DNA of 36,401 bases from an uncultured Lachnospiraceae bacterium. Lineage in GTDB: Bacteria > Bacillota > Clostridia > Lachnospirales > Lachnospiraceae. Of the stretch, positions 8,092 to 15,779 are shown piece after piece (positions within the stretch are counted from its first letter, which is position 1; each line of letters opens with the position of its first letter). The position numbers and the translations under genes are program-made. The notes under the pieces were generated by a model. That model was not told the DNA's origin, did no database searches, and was given only the letters and a program-made list of their open reading frames with translations. The stretch covers positions 1 to 36,401 of the forward strand of contig CAJUTQ010000008.1 in assembly GCA_910589265.1 (NCBI GenBank). The letters are read 5' to 3'.

Positions 8092-8421
8092 CTACTCTTT
8101 GGAATCCACTAATGTTTTTGCAGCAGATAAAAGGACAGAAACATCTCTCTGATTACACTTATGCTTGACTAAGTATAATAGTTGTTCTTGCTCTGGGGTT
8201 AAGGTACTTTCGTTTACAGCCAGTATACTGTCCGCCGATAAATTTAAATAGGCAAGCATGCGGGAGAGTAAGTCAAAGCTGGGAGCTTTGTGCTCGTTTT
8301 CAATGGCTTGTAAATGACGGGAAGTAATACCTAGTTTTTCCGAAAGTTCAGACTGGGTAAGGTTTTTATTTCTACGTGCAATTTTAACAGCTGTTCCTAA
8401 TTTTGTTGTACAATTTTCCAT
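8092..8421 (-). CDS. XRE-family HTH regulator
   Basis: This protein of about 109 residues has a clear N-terminal helix-turn-helix (LGTAVKIARRNKNLTQSELSEKLG, then RHLQAIENEHKAPS) and a short C-terminal helical region. I chose the ATG at 8421, nine bases after GAGGTG; a GTG at 8433 overlaps that site and would add four residues. It lies downstream of atoE on the same strand but is separated by a strong hairpin at 8524-8579, so it is probably a separate unit. Its target is unknown. Confidence 0.8.
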   Translation of the reverse strand: MENCTTKLGTAVKIARRNKNLTQSELSEKLGITSRHLQAIENEHKAPSFDLLSRMLAYLNLSADSILAVNESTLTPEQEQLLYLVKHKCNQRDVSVLLSAAKTLVDSKE

Positions 8422-8523
8422 TAACTCTATCACCTCAATAAAAGTTTACCGTGTTTGAAGGGATATTAAAACGCTTTATAAATTCTTGAAGGAACGATAA
8501 ATAGATTCGTATAATGACAAAAT

Positions 8524-8579
8524 AATAAGAGAGAGATTTCTTTGACAAAGATTATTTGTCAGGAAATCTCTCTCTTATT
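8524..8579. terminator. Strong terminator after atoE
   Basis: A stem of more than 20 bp with minor mismatches (AATAAGAGAGAGATTTC at 8524-8540 pairing with GAAATCTCTCTCTTATT at 8563-8579, stem extended by TTTGACAA/TTGTCA) lies 60 bases past the atoE stop. No long T-run adjoins it, so it may also be an RNA-stabilising 3' end. Confidence 0.75.
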
Positions 8580-8639
8580 CAAAAAATTTAATAACTATTC
8601 AAGTGTAGAATTAACAACTTTATTTGAATGAACGTTTAA

Positions 8640-10001
8640 CTATAATATTCCTAAGCCTGCAAGAACAAATCCTAGACATATAATAATTCCTGTCACAAAT
8701 AAAGATATAAGACAGTATCCCATAATATCCCTAGCGCCAAGTTTTGCAATTCCAAGGGCAGGAAGAGCCCAGAATGGCTGAAGCAAGTTAGTCCATGCAT
8801 CTCCCCAGGCAATAGCCATCGCAGTTAATGAAGGGCTTACTCCTAATGCTTGTCCAGCTGGCATCATAATAGGAGCCTGCACTGCCCATTGTCCTCCTCC
8901 AGAAGGAACAAAGAAGTTAACAATTCCAGCACTTAAGAATGTAAATAGTGGGAAGGTTATCTGATTTGCCACAGAAACAAAGGCCTGACTAATGACACCT
9001 GCAAAGGAGGCTCCTGTCACAGCATTAGCTCCAACCATAAGTCCTTGGATACCAGCATAGAAGGGGAATTGAAGAATAATTCCTGATGCACTTTTTGCAG
9101 CTTCCCCTACTGCTCTTACGTAATTAATAGGAGTTCCATGGAAGGCGATACCTAAAATAAGGAAAATCAAGTTAACTGTATTAAGACTTAATTCAAAAGA
9201 TCCAGAAACAATAAGCTGAATAATATAAGCAGCTCCAATAAGAACAATAAGCCCTGACATAATAAAACTGTTTTCCAGTTTTTCTGCTGGAGTTTCTGGC
9301 TTTTTCACTTGGATTTCTTCATCAACAAGCAAGGCAGGATCAACTGCAACAACCTCTTCTGGAGCAGGATGCATTTTTGCATTAAGTAATGGCAGGATAA
9401 CTAAGATTGCAGCTGAAATAGCTAAATTCCAAGGTGAAAATACAGTAATAGATACAGGAAGGGATTCTGTTAAAACGCCGTTTGTCTGAGCAGTAACAGC
9501 TTCGGTAACGGCAGCAACAGTCAAAGGAACAGAACCAGAAATACCACCATGCCATACAACAAAGCCAGAGTAAGAAGCAGCAATGAGCAGACGGTAATCT
9601 ACTTTTTTCACTTGTTTTGCAATTTCCTTTGCAAGAATTGCACTAACAATTAAACCAAAGCCCCAGTTGAGCCAGTCAACGATAACAGCAACAAAAGTAA
9701 TAAAGAAAACAGCCTGTACAGGTGTTTTTGGAATAGAAGCCAGTTTCTTTAAACCTTTGTGTATAATGGGAGCAGTAGCCATGGCAGAACCTAACACAAG
9801 AACTAAGGCCATTTGCATGGAGAATAGCAATAGTCCCCATACCCCATTTCCCCAGTGCTGGATCATTTCCATTGGTCCTTGGCCTGTCATAGGCATGGCG
9901 ACAATGAATACGAATACTGTCAGTATAATACAGAAAATAAATGGATCAGGGAGAAATTTCTGGATGAAATTTGCACACCCTTTAGATAGTTTACTTAACA
10001 T
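8640..10001 (-). CDS. atoE: Short-chain fatty acid transporter AtoE
   Basis: This 453-residue polytopic membrane protein belongs to the AtoE family (short-chain fatty acid/acetoacetate uptake in E. coli). Many hydrophobic segments are visible, beginning LPDPFIFCIILTVFVFIVAM (about residues 17-36). Family landmarks are WGNGVWGLLLFSMQMALVLV (about 50-69), VDWLNWGFGLIVSA and the conserved NFFVPSGGGQWAVQAP segment near 362-377. A charged cytoplasmic loop occurs near 215-245. The start follows AGGAGG. It is the last gene of atoD-atoA-atoE, whose CoA-transferase would activate the imported acid. Direction of flow (uptake or export of butyrate-type acids) is not shown by sequence. Confidence 0.93.
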   Translation of the reverse strand: MLSKLSKGCANFIQKFLPDPFIFCIILTVFVFIVAMPMTGQGPMEMIQHWGNGVWGLLLFSMQMALVLVLGSAMATAPIIHKGLKKLASIPKTPVQAVFFITFVAVIVDWLNWGFGLIVSAILAKEIAKQVKKVDYRLLIAASYSGFVVWHGGISGSVPLTVAAVTEAVTAQTNGVLTESLPVSITVFSPWNLAISAAILVILPLLNAKMHPAPEEVVAVDPALLVDEEIQVKKPETPAEKLENSFIMSGLIVLIGAAYIIQLIVSGSFELSLNTVNLIFLILGIAFHGTPINYVRAVGEAAKSASGIILQFPFYAGIQGLMVGANAVTGASFAGVISQAFVSVANQITFPLFTFLSAGIVNFFVPSGGGQWAVQAPIMMPAGQALGVSPSLTAMAIAWGDAWTNLLQPFWALPALGIAKLGARDIMGYCLISLFVTGIIICLGFVLAGLGIL

Positions 10002-10024
10002 ATTGTCCTCCTAAATTGTAATGT

Positions 10025-10675
10025 TTATATCATTTTTTTGATATCATCTTTAATAATTAAAGGGCATCCGGTTGCTTCTTTAATTTGGTCAAGGGTAAAT
10101 TCAGGATTGTATTCCGTTAATACGAGACCTTCTGGTTTTACTTCCATAACACCCATTTCTGTAACTATCATATCTACTTCGCCTTTTGCCGTAAGGGGAA
10201 GGGTGCACTCTTTTAATATTTTGTGCTGTCCTTTGTTTGTGTGCTCCATAGCTACAATAACTTTTTTCGCACCAACTAAAAGATCCATAGCGCCACCCAT
10301 GCCAGGAACTTTTTTGCCAGGAACAATCCAATTTGCAATGTTTCCTTTTTCATCTACTTGAAGGGAGCCTAGGATAGTCGCATCAACATGGCCTCCCCGT
10401 ATAATAAGGAAGGACATGGCACTGTTGAAAAATGCACCGCCAGGTTGTATTGTGGAAGGTTTTCCACCAGCATTTACAATATCTGGGTCTTCCTCTCCCT
10501 TTTGGGGAGCTTCACCCATACCTACATATCCATTCTCTGATTGTAAGACAATTTTAACATCGGCATCTAAGTGATTGGCAACAAGTGTGGGCAATCCAAT
10601 GCCCAAGTTTACAACATCTCCATCTTTCAGCTCTTTTGCTACACGGGCAGCAATAAAATTTTTCACATCTTCCAT
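10025..10675 (-). CDS. atoA: Acetate/acetoacetate-type CoA-transferase beta subunit
   Basis: This 216-residue beta subunit of a family I CoA-transferase carries the catalytic glutamate in the loop VLQSENGYVGMG (Glu47), which forms the glutamyl-CoA intermediate. Other family landmarks are VVNLGIGLPTLVANH (residues 21-35), the GGHVDATILG segment (about 114-123) and GMGGAMDLLVGAKK (about 145-158). It transfers CoA between acetyl-CoA or acetoacetyl-CoA and short-chain acids, and works with the alpha subunit encoded just upstream (2-bp gap). The name ctfB would fit equally. Length is normal. Confidence 0.94.
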   Translation of the reverse strand: MEDVKNFIAARVAKELKDGDVVNLGIGLPTLVANHLDADVKIVLQSENGYVGMGEAPQKGEEDPDIVNAGGKPSTIQPGGAFFNSAMSFLIIRGGHVDATILGSLQVDEKGNIANWIVPGKKVPGMGGAMDLLVGAKKVIVAMEHTNKGQHKILKECTLPLTAKGEVDMIVTEMGVMEVKPEGLVLTEYNPEFTLDQIKEATGCPLIIKDDIKKMI

Positions 10676-10677
10676 TG

Positions 10678-11328
10678 TTAATTTCCTCCTGCTATGTAAT
10701 CAATAAATATTCCAGGGCTGTGTACAAAGTCTGGATCAATTTCTCCAGTTTCTACAACTTCTCTTACTTCTGCAATTGTAATATCTGCTGCAGTAACCAT
10801 TAATTCACAGAAATTTTTTGTAGAACCGTGATATTGAAGATTGCCTGCCTTATCTGCTTTGCCTGCCTCTACAATGGCGATATCTGCTTTCAAAGGTAAT
10901 TCAAGAAGATATTCTTTTCCTTCAACAGTTATTACTTCTTTTCCTTCTTGAACAGTTGTTCCAACACCTGTTGGAGTAAGAAATCCTCCAAGTCCTGCGC
11001 CAGCACTGCGAATTCTTTCTGCCAGTGTTCCCTGGGGTACAAGAACGATCTCCACTTCCTTTTCAGTCATCTGTCTTCCTGCTTCAGGGTTCAGGCCAAT
11101 GTGGGATGCATAGATTTTTTTAAACTGTTTTGCCACAACCATTTTACCTACGCCATAGTCCACAAGTCCAGTATCATTACAAATTAAAGTTAAATTTTTA
11201 ACACCTGATTCCACTAATTTATCAATAATTTTATGGGGTGAACCACATCCCATAAAGCCGCCAATCATAATTGTCATTCCGTCTTTGACTAGTTTAGCAG
11301 CTTCGTCAATTGTAATTTGCTTTGCCAT
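10678..11328 (-). CDS. atoD: Acetate/acetoacetate-type CoA-transferase alpha subunit
   Basis: This 216-residue partner of the beta subunit supplies the CoA-binding glycine loop (GGFMGCGSPHKIID, about residues 18-31). It shows the family segments LICNDTG (about 47-53), LVPQGTLAERIRSAGAGLGGFLTPTG (about 96-121) and KADIAIVEAGKADKAGNL (about 147-164). It is first in the leftward atoD-atoA-atoE operon, with AAGGAGATT before its ATG. Its leader (11329 to about 11525) holds terminator-like hairpins, which may regulate the operon. The alternative name ctfA is equally valid; the physiological acid is unknown. Confidence 0.94.
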   Translation of the reverse strand: MAKQITIDEAAKLVKDGMTIMIGGFMGCGSPHKIIDKLVESGVKNLTLICNDTGLVDYGVGKMVVAKQFKKIYASHIGLNPEAGRQMTEKEVEIVLVPQGTLAERIRSAGAGLGGFLTPTGVGTTVQEGKEVITVEGKEYLLELPLKADIAIVEAGKADKAGNLQYHGSTKNFCELMVTAADITIAEVREVVETGEIDPDFVHSPGIFIDYIAGGN

Positions 11329-11456
11329 CCTTCAATCTCCTTATCATAATAAATTCAAGCGTTTATAGCCATATGTGCTATTTTGTCTACATTTCCCATT
11401 CATTCTGTCCTGCTTGTCCTCTCACCCTCCTTTATAAAAGCAGAGCAGCTATGGAT

Positions 11457-11507
11457 AAAAAATCCCATATAGAAAGATTTATATGGGTATGAGGTGTGAC
11501 AAACCTC
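11457..11507 (-). promoter_or_regulatory. Terminator-like hairpins in the ato leader (possible attenuator)
   Basis: Read leftward, the transcript first forms GAGGT-loop-ACCTC (11491-11507) and then CCCATATA-loop-TATATGGG (11464-11487), followed at once by a six-U run (11457-11462). The second element has the form of an intrinsic terminator inside the leader, about 130 bases before atoD. No known riboswitch class or T-box motif was recognised. Confidence 0.45.
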
Positions 11508-11531
11508 TTTTTTATAAAAAAATATGATAGT

Positions 11532-11561
11532 ATTTTATCACATTTCAGCTTGTTTGTACAA
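11532..11561 (-). promoter_or_regulatory. Candidate promoter of the atoDAE operon
   Basis: On the minus strand TTGTAC (11556-11561) and TAAAAT (11532-11537) are 18 bases apart, with a TG one base before the -10. The leader would be about 200 bases long. Confidence 0.5.
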
Positions 11562-11710
11562 TAAGAATTTATATATTTTTTATTTTTTTATTATTAATGT
11601 ATAAGAAATTTTATATATTTTATTCATATTATAGTATTTTCTTGATTTTTTTGTAAATAAAATGTATTTTTTTGGTTTTAAATTTTTTTTAAATAAGTGT
11701 TGAGTCAAAG

Positions 11711-11741
11711 TCAAAAAAGAATGCCAGAAATAGGCATTCTT
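11711..11741 (-). terminator. Terminator of the Fe-S protein gene
   Basis: A perfect 9-bp stem (AAGAATGCC at 11717-11725, GGCATTCTT at 11733-11741) with a 7-base loop is followed on the minus strand by six T (11713-11718, partly within the stem base). It lies about 50 bases past the stop at 11792. Confidence 0.85.
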
Positions 11742-11791
11742 CCTATAGATTGTATGTGCTGTCACTAGTAGTATTTTGAAATAATAAATGA

Positions 11792-12493
11792 TTACATTTG
11801 GGAAAGACGGCCATCTGTAGAAACTATGGTCACTTGCCAGGGAATAAACTTACCACTGTCCTGTATAGCTTTTTTTGCCCCATGTTCCAGCCCGCTGCAG
11901 CAAGGAACTTCCATACGAACAATTTTAACACTCTTAATATCATTTTCCCTTAGAATGGCAGTCAGCTTTTCACTATAATCAACATTATCAAGTTTTGGAC
12001 ATCCTATAAGGGTTATATGATTTGCAATAAATGTGTCATGGAAATTATGATAAGCAAATGCAGTACAATCAGCAGCGATGAGCAGATTGGCTTCGTGAAA
12101 AAAAGGGGCATTGACAGGAACAAGTTGGATCTGCACAGGCCATTGGGAAAGTCTGCTAGGGGCAGGGGAGGGCGTCTGACAGGAGGAAAGGATTTCTTCC
12201 CTAAGTATTTCTTTCATATGTGTCCCAGGACAGCTACAAGGCATTCCTTTGCTTTTTTCTTGCTGGGCAGCTTTAACCGCTTCTTCATTAAAAGGAGCTG
12301 CTTCCCGCTCTACAAAGGTAATGGCTTCTGTTGGGCAAGCAGGGAGACAGTTTCCTAAGCCATCACAATAATCGTCTCGTAGAAGTTTTGCTTTTCCACC
12401 TTCCATCACAATAGCTCCTTCATGACAGGCTGTTGCACATGCTCCACATCCATTACATTTTTCTTCATTAATATGAATAATTTTTCGAATCAT
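11792..12493 (-). CDS. 4Fe-4S ferredoxin-domain protein (Hcp-associated type)
   Basis: This 233-residue protein has an N-terminal ferredoxin domain with one full cluster motif, CNGCGACATAC (residues 13-23). A second motif, CDGLGNCLPACP, has Leu in place of the usual second Cys, which is characteristic of a clostridial family often found near hybrid-cluster protein genes. The C-terminal part has further Cys groups (PCSCPG near 85, ADC, GCPKLD, VPCCSGLEHG) and may hold another cofactor. Expected role: redox carrier or accessory in nitrosative/oxidative stress or anaerobic respiration, inferred from family only. No hcp gene lies in the window. A ribosome site (GGAGGATAAAAG) precedes the start, and a large inverted repeat lies upstream. 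Confidence 0.85.
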   Translation of the reverse strand: MIRKIIHINEEKCNGCGACATACHEGAIVMEGGKAKLLRDDYCDGLGNCLPACPTEAITFVEREAAPFNEEAVKAAQQEKSKGMPCSCPGTHMKEILREEILSSCQTPSPAPSRLSQWPVQIQLVPVNAPFFHEANLLIAADCTAFAYHNFHDTFIANHITLIGCPKLDNVDYSEKLTAILRENDIKSVKIVRMEVPCCSGLEHGAKKAIQDSGKFIPWQVTIVSTDGRLSQM

Positions 12494-12540
12494 TCTTTTA
12501 TCCTCCCAAAAGTATATAATTATGGAAATTTACAAAAGTA

Positions 12541-12624
12541 ATTATAATAGTATTAGGATCAAAAGCCCATAGTTATTATGCTTCATGAATGGGTTTCACT
12601 TTAGGATCCTAATATCATTATAAT
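12541..12624. repeat. Large imperfect inverted repeat upstream of the Fe-S gene
   Basis: A 20-base arm at 12541-12560 (ATTATAATAGTATTAGGATC) pairs with 12605-12624 with only two central mismatches. An inner pair, AAAGCCCAT and ATGGGTTT, extends the structure toward a loop of about 20 bases. The right part contains a perfect 12-bp palindrome, TTAGGATCCTAA (12601-12612), and its half-site TTAGGATC recurs in the left arm. It could be a double operator or an RNA hairpin between the two divergent genes. Confidence 0.7.
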
Positions 12625-12780
12625 AGAAGCAAATAAAAAAATCCGTTATAATTACAACAAAAAAATAATTTTCAAAAATGTATTCTTGTCATTTTGTGTG
12701 AAATATGTTCAGTCTATGCTAAAAAATTCCGATAAAATAAAAAAGAATAGTTTATATTTTTTGGAAAGGAAGGAAAGATT

Positions 12781-13422
12781 ATGAATATGACAGGATTTCA
12801 TATAGGGGCAAGCTCTCATAAATATTATTCTTCGGACAGATTTGTTATTGGGAAATCTATATTTGCTCAAAATACAATGCTCAAAAGTACTCAGGAAAAA
12901 ATAGATAGGCAAAATAAGGCGGCTAGCCAGGTGGAATTTTGGGAGAATCAAAAGGAGAACCTAAAAAATAGGGAGGCTGACTCTGTGGAAGAGGTTTCAA
13001 AGAAATTAGAACTTCTTCATTCTTATGAAGAAGAGATTACTAGTACAAAGGCTGCATATAATCAAGAGCAAATGTTCCACATGTTAGATGAGGCAAAGGA
13101 GATGGGTGAAAAGATTGCAGAGAAAGTGGAGGAGATGAGACCAAAGACGAAAGAAGAACGAAAGGAAGAGATGGTGGAAGAAGCTTTGGGAGTTGAAGAG
13201 AATAAAGGCATGTTAGAGGAAATAACAGAAGAATTCTCAGAAATAATAGAAGAAACCAAAGAGCAATTAAAAGAAATAGAAGAAGTTATGGAGGATAGTT
13301 TTCTAAAGGAGACGGAAGAACTGGAAACTATGAAGAATGGAGATTTATGGGGAATGAAGGCGGTACAGATTTATGATAAAGATTATAAAAAGGAACTTTT
13401 CCATATTGAATATAGAATTTGA
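12781..13422 (+). CDS. Uncharacterised coiled-coil protein
   Basis: I do not recognise this 213-residue family. A short N-terminal region (MNMTGFHIGASSHKYYSSD) with no signal peptide or membrane segment is followed by a long Glu/Lys-rich helical region (about 45-185) with heptad-like spacing. The tail, NGDLWGMKAVQIYDKDYKKELFHIEYRI, looks more globular. No cysteine is present and the protein is strongly acidic. The start has AGGAAGGAAAG upstream and codon usage matches the neighbours, so it is probably a real gene. It is divergent from the Fe-S gene and precedes the zinc locus without overlap. A structural, scaffold or phage/flagella-like role is possible, but nothing in the sequence decides it. 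Confidence 0.75.
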   Translation: MNMTGFHIGASSHKYYSSDRFVIGKSIFAQNTMLKSTQEKIDRQNKAASQVEFWENQKENLKNREADSVEEVSKKLELLHSYEEEITSTKAAYNQEQMFHMLDEAKEMGEKIAEKVEEMRPKTKEERKEEMVEEALGVEENKGMLEEITEEFSEIIEETKEQLKEIEEVMEDSFLKETEELETMKNGDLWGMKAVQIYDKDYKKELFHIEYRI

Positions 13423-13495
13423 AAAGGCTGAATATAGGATAAATGATAAAAATATTCATAGAATGGATCTTCAGTTAATCCTATCATGTTTTTAG

Positions 13496-13524
13496 TTGTA
13501 TCCTTTTCCTTATTGTGGTATACT
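13496..13524 (+). promoter_or_regulatory. Promoter of the zinc uptake locus
   Basis: TTGTAT (13496-13501) and TATACT (13519-13524) are separated by exactly 17 bases, about 125 bases before the first gene. No convincing Zur box was found next to it. Confidence 0.6.
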
Positions 13525-13651
13525 TTGACTCAAAACGATGAAGTGTTACAAGTCAGCATTTGGTTAGAAAGCTTCAAAATATAGGAGACATGGAATCTTA
13601 TGCTGAATTGTCTGCGCTGCCATTGGCGGCATGATGGGAAGGTTGCAAAAT

Positions 13652-13948
13652 ATGAAAAAAAAGAGCAGAATAATAGCTGCTGTATGGATTGCTTTTTGTC
13701 TTACAGCACTATTATTTTCTTGTGATTCTTTCACTGAAAATATACACCATAGCTGCATAGGGGAGAACTGTTTCACCTGCTTTAAGGTTCAGGTCGCAAA
13801 ACAGATTCTGTCAGGTTTTAAGCTTATTTCTTTTCTGCCATATCATAGGGCAGTTCTTTGCATATCTATATGTTTTTATCTAATATTTAAACAATATTTT
13901 TGGATAAAAAATACATTGGTCTCTCTAAAGGTAGAGCTTCTTAATTGA
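13652..13948 (+). CDS. Small membrane protein with His/Cys motif, zinc-locus associated
   Basis: This protein of about 98 residues has an N-terminal membrane segment (IIAAVWIAFCLTALLFS, about residues 7-23). An extracytoplasmic stretch with the motif HHSCIGENCFTC (about 32-43) and a second hydrophobic segment (about 67-83) follow. The H-x-C-x-G-E-x-C-x-x-C pattern looks like a metal-binding or redox site, and I recall similar small proteins beside clostridial metal transporters, though that is recollection and not a search result. It precedes the metal-binding lipoprotein gene in the same direction. I start it at 13652, nine bases after GGAAGG; 13631 is an alternative. No function can be assigned beyond the likely link to zinc uptake. 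Confidence 0.65.
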   Translation: MKKKSRIIAAVWIAFCLTALLFSCDSFTENIHHSCIGENCFTCFKVQVAKQILSGFKLISFLPYHRAVLCISICFYLIFKQYFWIKNTLVSLKVELLN

Positions 13949-14034
13949 TTTTCCATTTATATCATAGTTGAATAAATTGTATTTACAGCAAAGCATTATC
14001 GGTAATATAGAATTTTGCGGGTAAAGAGAAAGGC

Positions 14035-15051
14035 ATGGTTATTTTTATGAAAAAATGGATAGTAAAAAGGACATGTTTTGTTCTTTTTTTTCTGACAGTT
14101 CTTCTTTGTGGAATATTGTCAGGATGCAGAAAAAATGGAACCCATCAGGAAGAAATGGTTCATAGTCAGAAAAAGATCGTTTCCACTGTTTTTCCACCTT
14201 ATGAATGGGTGAGAGAAATTACAGGGAATAAGGCAGAGGAGTATGATATGACCCTTTTACTAGATAGTGGAGTGGATTTCCATAGTTATCAGCCTACAAC
14301 GGAAGATATTGCAAAAATATCTGTATGTGATTTATTTATATATGTTGGAGGAGAATCGGATGAATGGGTAGAGGAAGTCCTTAAGGGGGCTAAGAACAAG
14401 GACATGCACGTGCTGAATCTATTGGATGCGCTAGGAGGGCAGGCAAAAGAGGAAGAAGTAATAGAAGGAATGGAAGAAGAATCCAAGGAGCACGATCATG
14501 AAGAGGAAGGACCAAGGATGGACGAACATATATGGCTTTCTCTGAAAAATGCCCAAACTCTTACAAGGGCTATAAAGCAGGAATTACAAAATATGGACAG
14601 TGAAAATGCCCAGGTTTATGAGGAAAACTATCAAAATTATGAGAGAAAATTACAAGAACTGGATGAAAAATACAAGGAAGTAGTGAATTCTGGGAAGAGA
14701 AGAGTAGTTCTTTTTGGAGACAGATTCCCGTTTCGATATTTAGTAGATGACTATGAGCTGGACTATTATGCAGCATTTCCAGGATGCAGTGCTGAGACAG
14801 AGGCAAGCTTTGAGACAATTGCCTTTCTTTCAGGCAAGTTAGAGGAATTGGAACTTCCATCCGTTTTTGTAATAGAACGTTGGGACACAAAGGTTGCTCA
14901 AACAGTTATTGATAATACAAGAAGTAAAGATCAAAAAATCCTTTATATAGATTCTCTTCAGTCAGTAACAAGCAAGGATTTGGAGGAAGGATACACATAC
15001 CTTTCAGCAATGGAAAAGAATCTTGAAGTTTTGAAGCAGGCTTTAAATTAA
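14035..15051 (+). CDS. znuA: Metal ABC transporter substrate-binding lipoprotein (zinc type)
   Basis: This 338-residue lipoprotein of the cluster A-I metal-binding family captures zinc (possibly manganese) outside the cell. The signal peptide ends at a lipobox ILSGC (Cys31 from this start). Binding features are DFHSYQPT (His81 from this start), an acidic/His loop (KEHDHEEEG, about 152-160) typical of zinc proteins, and DEHIWLS (about 163-169). Where classical members have a third His, this protein has GDRFPFRY, so metal coordination may differ. A Cys in AAFPGCSAETEAS is also notable. The start could be 14035 or 14047; neither has an ideal ribosome site. It leads the ATPase gene by 16 bases. 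Confidence 0.88.
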   Translation: MVIFMKKWIVKRTCFVLFFLTVLLCGILSGCRKNGTHQEEMVHSQKKIVSTVFPPYEWVREITGNKAEEYDMTLLLDSGVDFHSYQPTTEDIAKISVCDLFIYVGGESDEWVEEVLKGAKNKDMHVLNLLDALGGQAKEEEVIEGMEEESKEHDHEEEGPRMDEHIWLSLKNAQTLTRAIKQELQNMDSENAQVYEENYQNYERKLQELDEKYKEVVNSGKRRVVLFGDRFPFRYLVDDYELDYYAAFPGCSAETEASFETIAFLSGKLEELELPSVFVIERWDTKVAQTVIDNTRSKDQKILYIDSLQSVTSKDLEEGYTYLSAMEKNLEVLKQALN

Positions 15052-15067
15052 AAGGGAAAAAGGGAGG

Positions 15068-15763
15068 ATGGCCATGGCATATATGAGCTGTAAAAACCTG
15101 GTGTTGGGATATGATGGCCGGGCAGTGACAAGAGATCTTACCTTTGAAGTAAACAAAGGAGACTATCTATGCATTGTTGGAGAAAACGGAGCAGGGAAAA
15201 GCACCTTAATAAAAACGCTGCTGGGATTGATGGAGCCTTTGGAAGGAAGTATTACCACAGATGAAGGCCTAAAAACCTATGAGATTGGATATCTGCCTCA
15301 GCAGACTGTTGTACAAAGGGATTTCCCAGCATCTGTATGGGAAATTGTTTTGTCTGGAACACTGGCAAAGTGCGGAAGGCGTCCCTTTTATAGCAGACAG
15401 GAAAAGAAGGATGCAGAAGAAAACATGAAAAAAATGTCTATTTGGGAGTTGCGTAAAAAATGTTACCGAAATCTTTCGGGGGGACAGCAACAAAGGGTTT
15501 TATTGGCGAGGGCTCTTTGCGCCACAACAAAACTTCTTCTTTTGGATGAACCAGTTTCAGGTCTTGATCCCAAGGTTACAACAGAATTTTATCAACTTGT
15601 AGAAGGATTAAATAAAGAAGGAATAACAATCATTATGGTTTCTCATGATATTCATGCAGCTGTCCAATATGCAAACTATATTTTGCATATAAATCAAAAA
15701 CAGTTTTTTTTTGGAGAAAAAGAAGCTTATTTAAAAAGTGAAGAATGGAAATTATTCCAATAA
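15068..15763 (+). CDS. znuC: Metal ABC transporter ATP-binding protein
   Basis: This 231-residue ABC ATPase powers metal import with the permease encoded next. Walker A is GENGAGKST (residues 38-46), the signature LSGGQQQR lies near 138-145, Walker B LLLLDEPVSGLDP follows, and the switch His is in VSHDIHAA. The sequence groups by eye with the ZnuC/MntB type. The ATG at 15068 follows AGGGAGG; a second ATG at 15074 is possible. Its 3' end stops 17 bases before the permease start. The gene name assumes zinc specificity. Confidence 0.92.
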   Translation: MAMAYMSCKNLVLGYDGRAVTRDLTFEVNKGDYLCIVGENGAGKSTLIKTLLGLMEPLEGSITTDEGLKTYEIGYLPQQTVVQRDFPASVWEIVLSGTLAKCGRRPFYSRQEKKDAEENMKKMSIWELRKKCYRNLSGGQQQRVLLARALCATTKLLLLDEPVSGLDPKVTTEFYQLVEGLNKEGITIIMVSHDIHAAVQYANYILHINQKQFFFGEKEAYLKSEEWKLFQ

Positions 15764-15779
15764 AAAGGAGGCGGTGAAA

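Larger units (their letters stand above)
11329..11791. other. Intergenic region: ato leader and end of the Fe-S gene
   Basis: This 463-base stretch is very AT-rich on its left-centre side. It contains, on the minus strand, a promoter candidate (11532-11561), two hairpins and a short possible peptide ORF (11403 to 11344, 19 codons, weak ribosome site) ahead of atoD. Near its right end is the terminator of the Fe-S gene. An open frame at 11580-11765 on the minus strand is low-complexity and was not accepted. Confidence 0.6.

Noticed and set aside
11344..11403. 19-codon peptide ORF just before atoD
   Set aside because: The ribosome site is weak and there is no run of regulatory codons, so it is mentioned only in the intergenic description.
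11580..11765. 61-codon open frame on the minus strand
   Set aside because: It is Lys/Tyr/Ile-rich low-complexity translation of AT-rich DNA, overlaps a terminator, and has no convincing ribosome site.
12494..12780. Known redox-regulator boxes (Rex TTGTTAA-type, FNR TTGAT-N4-ATCAA) upstream of the Fe-S gene
   Set aside because: Neither pattern was found; only the TTAGGATC-containing inverted repeat stands out.
13434..13484. ATAGGAT/ATCCTAT pair after the coiled-coil gene as a terminator
   Set aside because: Only a 7-bp AT-rich stem with a loop near 37 bases and a weak T stretch; too poor to call.
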